DNA of 64,000 bases from Anadara kagoshimensis (Eukaryota > Mollusca > Bivalvia > Arcoida > Arcidae), in assembly GCA_021292105.1 (NCBI GenBank), contig CM037867.1, positions 16,692,928-16,756,927 of the forward strand, in the 5' to 3' direction. The notes beneath the pieces are model-generated. The model made no database searches and was not told the origin of the DNA. It was given only the letters and a program-made list of their open reading frames with translations. Made by a program: the position numbers and the translations under genes. Below are positions 60,470 through 64,000 of the stretch, piece by piece (position 1 is the stretch's first letter; each line of letters begins with the position of its first letter).

Positions 60470-63393
60470 CTTATTTATTGATTAATGAATTAATGAATGA
60501 ATTATTTTTTAATTAATTTATTTATTCGTTTATTTATTTATTTATTTATTTATTTAATTAAATTTGAAATGTTTTGCATCGTTGTTTTGAAATATCCCCT
60601 TGGATTATCATAGTTATTAATGATTTGAATTTCTTGAATATTTATGTTTGTGTTATGTGAGTAATAATATGAAGTCGTCAAATTACAAAAAAATGAATGG
60701 AATCAGTTTTTATAGACATTAATACTGTCATCAATATAACAGTGTTCATACCAGATGACAGGAAGTGTTCTGAATGCGATACAGATGTATGCAAAGACCA
60801 CATGTTCATGTTACTGAATTTCACACAGATCACAATGTTTTATCATAATTTGGTTATAAACTGGAATATTTTGAACATTGATGTAAAAAATCTGAAGTTT
60901 TTTTCAAGGATTTTTGCAAACCTTTTAAATTGATTGTAGTATCATCTGCATATTAAATTATGTCCAATTATAATTCATTTCATTTCTTTTGTTTCCCTTA
61001 ACATAAGGGCTATTCAATTTGTTATCTGAGTGTATCATCTATTTTTGGTACATCTTTATTTGGCAATATTTCCTCTAGATAAACATCAGTAAAATCAACC
61101 TCCTTGTTTGAGAATAGTTAAAAATAAAATTAGTCAATCTCTTTGAAGATTGCTTTTTGATCTGTCAAATCATGTCCATCTTCTTTTGATTATTTATGTA
61201 ATATTTTTTGTAAATGTATTTTCCGTTTTCTGAAATCAAGAAATACTTTGTTGGTTTTTTTATCTATTTTCAACCCATTTACAATTACTCCTCAATATAA
61301 GACCTTTCATGAACTGTTTTCTTATATCTTCTAATTTATTATATAATTGTTGTAATTGTTCATCAATTGCATCATTAGAATCATGTGATTTATCATGTAA
61401 TAATTTTATTTTACTCTGTAACTTTTTCTTTTTTCTGATTTTCTGTCTAAAACTGCTAAATAAAAGGGTCAGAGTCCGAATTTTAAACAACAAATCTTAA
61501 AAAATAGCTGATCATTTACTTGTAAGCAAATAGTATAGAGATATTTCCTCAATTTTACGTTTATTATAGGGTAAAGCTGCATCTTCTTGTTTTGATTCAT
61601 GTATTATTTTTAGGTTAGCAAAATGCATTAATGATCAGTTCCGTAAGCTAGCAGAATTTCTGTTTTTTTTTCATTAGTAGACATTAGTTATTTTAACATA
61701 AGAAAAATCAAGTCTTGCGTTTTTGATAAGATTTTTCTTTACACATGTATATTTTTGGATTCTTAATTTAAAGTTCGCCATTGGTCAATAAGATGTAATT
61801 TTTTCAGGTTTAAGACAGCTTGTGGATCATTTATATGTACATAATTGTAACAATTGAGATTATAATCCTGATTATACAAGTGATAACAAATTCTAAACTA
61901 ATGTTTTGTATCTTTTTAATAAGTATTTATCAAAGTAGTGTCTATTCCCCCCAGAAATAATACCCATTATTAAATAAATACTTATATTCAAAATTATTTT
62001 TGAAAAAATGCAAATATAACGAGCATCATTTCTACCTGAGCTCAAGTAAACATCATATCTCCAAAGAACTTGAATTATCTGTTTATCGTTGTTAAATGTG
62101 CATCTTCCAACTATCAAGATAGCTAAGACATGTGAACTTTCACCAGGGAAGTGAGGCCGGGTGTCTCGGAAGGGTGAGCGCCTCCTAGCTAGCTAGATAG
62201 ACACGCCGCGTGTGTAATCAGAATCGTTTAAAAGGAAAATGGAACTATAAGACGTCAAATATATCCGGTGCAATCCTGGACACAGATATATCAAACTTAT
62301 CAACAATACTCTTATGATGGCCATAAAGCTTTTTAAGTGACTTGATAAGCCTGGGCTTGCAATATCTCTGTGTCAACAATTTATCTGCAAGCAGCTTGCT
62401 TCATTGTACAAAGTCCCCGCTGTGGGAAAAAGCTCTACCATAGTGATTTTTATACAAAAAATGCACTGGTTCTTATCAAATCAACAACAAATATACTAAT
62501 CATTGGAACTGACAAGTTTGGTTAGACACATGAATTTTCACCAGGTAAGCGAGGTAGGGTAATCCGGAAGTCTAAGCACCTAATTTATTTGACATTGTTA
62601 ATAAACTGATGAGGAATTGTATTCCGAAGCCGTCGTCTAGTGCTGTAAAATTAAAACTGGTATAATTAAAAATAATTAACATCTACCCGTGGTATATCGT
62701 CGAATAATACACGACTGGAGTTCGCATGCTGAAGAATATATCACGAGGTGGATTTGCCACCCGGTGATATATTCGCTTCATGTTAACGACGGCCCGTGTA
62801 TTATTCGATGATGTACAACTTGTAAATATTGATCATTTCAATTCTAACATGACTCAGATAAAAAGGATTAAAATAAAGATTGCGAACTCTTTCCTCGGAA
62901 GTACATTTTACTATCTATTTTCAAAAAGGTCTATTCGAACATTTCGGCTTTTGAGATTTCCTCCAATGAAATAAATGATTTTATTAGAGTGACGCCATAA
63001 GATAAGCAAGGGAGTACGTCATTAAAACGGAACAACGATGGGTATATTGTTTGTTATACCACGGCTGGTTCTCTTAATGTTTATTTTATAGTGAGAGTGC
63101 TACCGGAAAAGATGCAGCATACATGGGTTGGTATGAGTGATGTAGCAAACGAAGGCGAATGGAAATGGGTCGATGGGGGAAATGTTACAATAACGTTTTG
63201 GGACTCATGTCAGCCAGATAATGCTGGAGTTGGAGAAGACTGTGGCGCTTTAAATGTTAAAACTGAAACCATTGAAGATGCAAATTGTTATACAAATGCT
63301 TTGCCTTTCATGTGCACATGCACAATAAATTCAACTGTCTACGAAGAGAAAGACTTCTTGCAAGGAGAGGGTAAATACTGTTCATCAACTTAA
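40178..63393 (+). CDS. Secreted M28-like pseudo-peptidase fused to a C-type lectin-like domain
   Basis: Nine exons (40178-40235, 41917-42116, 42935-43037, 44038-44154, 45368-45561, 47397-47670, 48425-48646, 57097-57273, 63092-63393) join in frame to 548 residues. Residues 1-20 form a signal peptide. About 21-385 match M28 peptidases: NIIGILPGY, then a GAHYDT-like block, a DDNGSG-like block, FVAF, GAILLESILNYN and LITDTAQYRG. The usual His is Tyr112, Asp-Asp is Leu123-Asn124, the EE pair is His157-Ala158, and the late His is Leu299. It should therefore neither bind two zincs nor hydrolyse peptides. Residues 391 to the end form a C-type lectin-like domain. The last exon may splice onward (GAGG/GTAAAT at 63371), so more may lie outside the window. 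Exons 1-7 and 8-9 could be separate genes, but matching phase 1 and a shared strand favour fusion. Confidence 0.65.
40463..41313. repeat. Two-form minisatellite in intron 1
   Basis: About ten copies of a ~47-bp unit (GTAGTTAGGTTAACAAGTGG, AATATGTCCTTCTTGAGCAC, ACAGCCT) are followed by about six copies of a ~72-bp unit. The longer unit is the same sequence plus GGCTTTTCTGTTAAAAATTC and ATGAT. Within the short part, a variant pair with CAGTCTTTCTTGAACAC recurs about 190 bp apart, showing duplication of a block of four units. Confidence 0.9.
41917..42116 (+). CDS. Exon 2: N-terminal helix of the M28 domain
   Basis: Acceptor AAACAG. The exon completes Gly20 and reads EAEKMVEIQLIDFQWIISAL, then TTRHHANHMNNKLEA and a KLSLDVQYDEF stretch. 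This is the helical N-terminus where M28 enzymes have 'RHxxSN...' before the first strand. The donor is GGG/GTAAGT, phase 0. Confidence 0.75.
42935..43037 (+). CDS. Exon 3: M28 core, first metal site replaced
   Basis: Acceptor TGCAAAG. It reads VNGVNIIGILPGYQSS, then VYMVGAYYDTKSNTM. Family members have GAHYDT, with His as a zinc ligand; here it is GAYYDT (Tyr112). The donor is ATGG/GTAAGT, phase 1. Confidence 0.85.
43190..43310 (-). mobile_element. Penelope-like element 3' end remnant (intron 3)
   Basis: GGTGCCAGGAAGGGTAAGTA, CCTTCCGTGCAGCTAGCTAC is the minus-oriented core of the repeated 3' end. It is short and diverged. Confidence 0.5.
44038..44154 (+). CDS. Exon 4: M28 core, bridging Asp and catalytic Glu replaced
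   Basis: Acceptor ATTTCAG. It reads GILNNGAGVVGMLEAARLL, where GxDDNGSG is expected, and ends FVAFDLHAT, where FDLEE is expected. The bridging Asp and both Glu residues are therefore absent while the surrounding hydrophobic pattern is intact. The donor is ACAG/GTATTG, phase 1. Confidence 0.85.
44598..44781. mobile_element. MITE, 'TATAAAGGCCACC' family, intact ends (intron 4)
   Basis: TACAGTCGAACCTGCCTTAA at the left is answered by TATAGACAGGTTTGACTGTA at the right. Inside are three further CTATAAAGGCCA words. Its second copy is at 2842-3022. The ends flank 184 bp of non-coding DNA. Confidence 0.8.
44840..44960 (+). mobile_element. Penelope-like element 3' end remnant (intron 4)
   Basis: GTGTGTAGCTAGCTAAACAC, CTTAACCGTCTGGGGCTCC and CTGGTGGATGTGCATGTG follow the order of the repeated 3' end. 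Confidence 0.55.
45368..45561 (+). CDS. Exon 5: M28 middle region
   Basis: Acceptor TTTTCCAG. It reads ENPENVRCCQGAKHFTSVW, then GGAILLESILNYNKTRNTQD, the conserved strand and Asn-Tyr-Asn block of this M28 subgroup. The Glu of LLES could be the surviving acidic ligand. The donor is AAACA/GTATGG, phase 0. Confidence 0.8.
45690..45975 (+). mobile_element. Penelope-like element 3' end (intron 5)
   Basis: It begins at the GGCCGTTATCATAATATTCT block (end of the RT), continues through ATATTTGACGTTCAATAGTT and TAACTAACTAAGCAGGAGAT, and ends in CAGTTTCAAAGTTTTTACTT. It is 5'-truncated and diverged. Confidence 0.6.
45976..47396. other. Rest of intron 5, nothing seen
   Basis: AT-rich intron sequence without coding similarity or repeat matches. 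Confidence 0.5.
47397..47670 (+). CDS. Exon 6: M28 C-terminal half
   Basis: Acceptor AATTACAG. It reads GVTDFVKSIKADHERGNF through a helical stretch to SYQTDLFSFYVNNKIGILIT. Family members have 'SDHxxF' followed by 'liTDT'; the His is Leu299 here. The donor is ACTG/GTAAGT, phase 1. Confidence 0.8.
48425..48687 (+). CDS. Exon 7: end of M28 domain, with optional stop
   Basis: Acceptor AACCAG. It reads AQYRGDQKTCYNSYCDERK, then QILFVGKTVATLALTLEFLA, the closing strand and helix of the M28 fold. Two phase-1 donors are possible: GCAG/GTGGTA after 48556 and TTAG/GTATTG after 48646. If neither is used the frame runs 13 codons past the second donor to TAA at 48685-48687, giving an M28-only product. 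Confidence 0.75.
49500..50656 (+). mobile_element. mariner element with broken transposase (intron 7)
   Basis: From about 49543 the frame reads VEFKAVIKFLTIE and HRRMAEVYGDSGPAYSTVA, then KDDPWSGRP and ISHGCVYTVFHEHLGISK, the paired helix-turn-helix part of a mariner transposase. The catalytic domain is cut by stops: LVTGDD followed by TGA (about 50018), IHHWDPETKKDFMQW, then 50251-50454 with LLFHDNVPVHKS and YSPDFAPSDYFLFRNLK. All three acidic residues of the DD34D triad can still be found. The right end TACTTTTTGACCTTCCCTCG looks like a terminal inverted repeat; I could not find its partner on the left. Not active. Confidence 0.85.
50657..54309. other. Intron DNA; one small Cys-rich frame on the minus strand
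   Basis: + strand frames at 51850-52128 and 52239-52496 have no motif. On the minus strand about 53099-52953 an ATG frame of ~49 codons contains GKCKEKGFCDKFCHGGC and ends ITFI-stop. The same frame then reads a hydrophobic LCILFVLVFIIFTVL. This resembles the end of a Cys-rich membrane protein interrupted by a TGA, but I cannot identify it. Confidence 0.3.
54326..54667 (+). mobile_element. tRNA-derived SINE with perfect target duplication
   Basis: The tRNA-like head has ATAGCTCAGTTGGTAGCGTG (A box) and GGTCGTGGGTTCG (B box). A body with GACCCAAGACTTGAAAGTGG follows, then a tail ATATAAGTGAAATATTCTTG and GACGTTAAACACCATTA plus (CA)n. The insertion is flanked by an exact 16-bp repeat, ACCTCTCCACCACCCA, at 54310-54325 and 54668-54683. 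It lies in intron 7 of the M28-lectin gene, in the gene's sense direction. Confidence 0.95.
54684..57096. other. Rest of intron 7, nothing firm
   Basis: AT-rich DNA. A patch near 55465-55520 (ACTGTTCGAATCT) faintly recalls a tRNA T-arm, but no tRNA can be folded from it. No gene is seen. Confidence 0.45.
57097..57273 (+). CDS. Exon 8: N-terminal half of the C-type lectin-like domain
   Basis: Acceptor TTATTTAG. Phase 1 accepts exon 7 and reads SEQACPMPDYMYDELTN, VYYKLYDDEAL, NWILAAETCEKDGAQLMIL and RNRKMLHFA. This is the classical opening (CP..., W..A...C...GA.L..L). The usual Cys of 'CYKL' is Tyr, so the first Cys has no obvious partner. The donor is GCAA/GTAAGT, phase 1. Confidence 0.75.
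57650..58610 (-). mobile_element. Penelope-like element: RT domain and complete 3' end (intron 8)
   Basis: The minus strand reads KYTEDTINKMLEFLIDNIFV, a frameshift, then MGTNCAPLLADLFLYSYEAE, FNSTYRYIDDVLSLNN (catalytic YIDD) and ELEIKDTTDSS. It continues with LKLYDKRDDF, a second frameshift, then QLIRYGRACSHYGDF, LLTQGYCKPRLIKALKKFYG and DIFDVS-stop at about 57860. The stop is followed by the 3' untranslated block that recurs across the window. No GIY-YIG domain follows the RT, unlike classical Penelope, so the endonuclease would have to be N-terminal or absent. 5'-truncated. Confidence 0.75.
58611..59508. other. Intron DNA, possibly decayed LINE
   Basis: No readable frame. At 59420-59500 inverted CTTAAAGAGGGCTTAAAG / TTTAAGCCCTCTTTAAG words form a short hairpin that runs into the duplication below. 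Confidence 0.4.
59509..59971. repeat. 231-bp tandem duplication, nearly identical
   Basis: The segment starting TTAAAACTTGGCTTAAAGAG (59509) and ending TTTTATTGTCAGGTTTTTT is repeated from 59740. The only difference I see is one extra T in an eight-base T run of the second copy. This is a very recent duplication or an assembly artefact. Confidence 0.9.
60417..60556. repeat. Facing (AAAT)n and (TTTA)n tracts
   Basis: AAAT repeat at 60417-60465 and its complement at 60516-60556, with an AT-rich spacer of 50 bp. Together they form a large inverted repeat. Confidence 0.9.
61260..61790 (-). mobile_element. Tx1/L1-like LINE remnant, decayed
   Basis: The minus-strand frame 61493-61260 reads KIRKKKKLQSKIKLL, then LEDIRKQFMKGLILRSNCKW. 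It parallels the linker before the RT of the LINE at 36700-36550 (VREEKLRGLIMRAKAKW). Upstream, KNARLDFSYVKITNVY near 61720 recalls the end of the endonuclease. The remainder is too decayed to read. Confidence 0.45.
62110..62441 (-). mobile_element. Penelope-like element 3' end (intron 8)
   Basis: It carries the 3' block (GAAGTGAGGCCGGGTGTCTC, CTAGCTAGCTAGATAG) followed in + orientation by the RT C-terminus in reverse (GCCATAAAGCTTTTTAAGTG, AAGCCTGGGCTTGCAATATC). It ends abruptly at 62441. Confidence 0.65.
62505..62590 (-). mobile_element. Penelope-like element 3' end, short second copy
   Basis: GGAACTGACAAGTTTGGTTA, CACATGAATTTTCACCAGG and ATCCGGAAGTCTAAGCACCT repeat the outer part of the same 3' end about 65 bp after the previous copy. 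Confidence 0.5.
62691..62815. mobile_element. Hairpin MITE, 125 bp (intron 8)
   Basis: ATCGTCGAATAATACACG, GAATATATCACGAGGTGG at the left are answered by CCACCCGGTGATATATTC and CGTGTATTATTCGATGATGT at the right, giving almost full-length inverted arms with a 4-6 base loop. Confidence 0.75.
63092..63393 (+). CDS. Exon 9: C-terminal half of the C-type lectin-like domain
   Basis: Acceptor TTTTATAG. With the single base from exon 8 it reads MRVLPEKMQHTWVGMSDVA, then EGEWKWVDGG, FWDSCQPDNAG, EDCGALNV, DANC and PFMCTC. These give the WIGL-like, QPD and four-Cys framework. QPD is the triplet often linked to galactose binding, but the Trp-Asn of the WND motif is missing. It ends at TAA 63391, or may splice on from 63370. 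Confidence 0.85.
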
Positions 63394-63419
63394 TGTAAGA
63401 CAAAATCTCGTAGCATCAT

Positions 63420-64000
63420 AATCAAAAACAAACATACTAATCCATGTCCGAATCACAATCCAGAAGGAAAGTAAAAACTTTTGAACCGACAAGTTAGGTT
63501 AGACACGTGAACTTCCACCAGGGAAGTGAGGTCAGGTGCTCTGGCAGGGTAAGCACCTCATGTTTAGTTAGCTACACCAGATGCGTGTGTAATCAGAATT
63601 ATGTGAAAGGAATATGGAACTATGAGACGTCAAATATATCCAGGGCAATCCTGGACACAGACACATCAAACTTAACAACATTACCGTGATGACGGCCATA
63701 AAACTTTTTGAGGGCCTTGATAAGTCTAGGCTTGCAATATCCCTGAGTCAACAACCTGTTTGCGAGCGGCCTACTTCGTCGTACAAAGTCCCCGTAGTGG
63801 GAACAAGCTCTACCATAGAGTATTAATTGGGAAACAAATACACCAGAAGCATGAGAAGCAGGTATATTGCAGCATAAAAAGGAAAGTTAACATTAGAAAA
63901 ATTGAAGTCATCACGTTTGTCATAAAGTTTCAAATGTAATCATTCGTGTACGTCATAATTTTGGTATAAGTCTTAATATGAAGCAGAACTTGAGGAATCA
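63420..64000 (-). mobile_element. Penelope-like element, 3' end and RT, runs off the window
   Basis: The most complete 3' end after 57650: CCGAATCACAATCCAGAAGG, GGTTAGACACGTGAACTTCC, GGTAAGCACCTCATG and TTAGTTAGCTACACC, then the reversed RT C-terminus (CATAAAACTTTTTGAGGGCC, CTAGGCTTGCAATATCCC) and upstream RT to the window end. It begins only ~30 bp after the stop of exon 9, so it could form the 3' UTR or lie in a following intron of the M28-lectin gene. Confidence 0.7.

Noticed and set aside
1..64000. CRISPR arrays, bacterial operons or phage genes
   Set aside because: The tandem arrays here lack unique spacers of constant length, and the introns, SINEs and LINEs show this is animal nuclear DNA.

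Overview
The window is animal nuclear DNA: very AT-rich, intron-containing and dominated by transposable elements. The mix of repeats suggests a bivalve mollusc or a close lophotrochozoan relative. It includes tRNA-derived SINEs, Penelope-like and Tx1/L1-like retroelements, a mariner, a Crypton-type recombinase and many foldback MITEs. The organism is an inference; nothing in the window names it. Most short open frames here are chance products of AT-rich DNA. The real coding signal lies in spliced exons and decayed transposon genes.

The main host gene is on the + strand from 40178 to at least 63393, with nine exons reconstructed from splice sites and reading phase. It encodes a signal peptide, an M28 (Zn-aminopeptidase / glutaminyl-cyclase-like) domain and a C-type lectin-like domain. 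The spliced model is 1647 nt (548 residues plus stop) and every junction keeps frame. The M28 domain keeps its fold motifs but has lost every diagnostic metal or catalytic residue I can locate, so it looks like a secreted pseudo-peptidase fused to a lectin domain. Its introns hold minisatellites, a MITE, a mariner, a SINE and several Penelope-like 3' ends.

Layout. 1-6300: AT-rich DNA with MITEs, short tandem repeats and a GIY-YIG fragment of a Penelope-like element between inverted repeats. 6310-9370: a decayed element bounded by inverted repeats, with remnants of a large unnamed transposon protein. 9380-20600: MITEs, hairpins, microsatellites, a SINE and one unidentified first-exon-like ORF. 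20602-21860: a decayed IS630/Tc1-like transposase. 21860-28840: sparse, with composite MITEs, a SINE and tandem repeats. 28839-29767: an LTR-like segment containing a 57-bp repeat that stays open for translation. 29770-32826 (minus): a decayed, intron-containing Crypton/KIAA1958-type tyrosine recombinase with a LINE tail in one intron. 33200-39760 (minus): a Penelope RT fragment, then a nearly full-length Tx1/L1-like LINE (ORF2 33890-37544; ORF1 39091-39760). Between ORF1 and ORF2 lies an intact NADAR-domain reading frame (37953-38416). 40178-64000: the M28-lectin gene and the repeats in its introns.

The best candidates for something unusual are the catalytically dead M28/C-type lectin fusion and the intact NADAR frame on the same strand between the two broken ORFs of a LINE.
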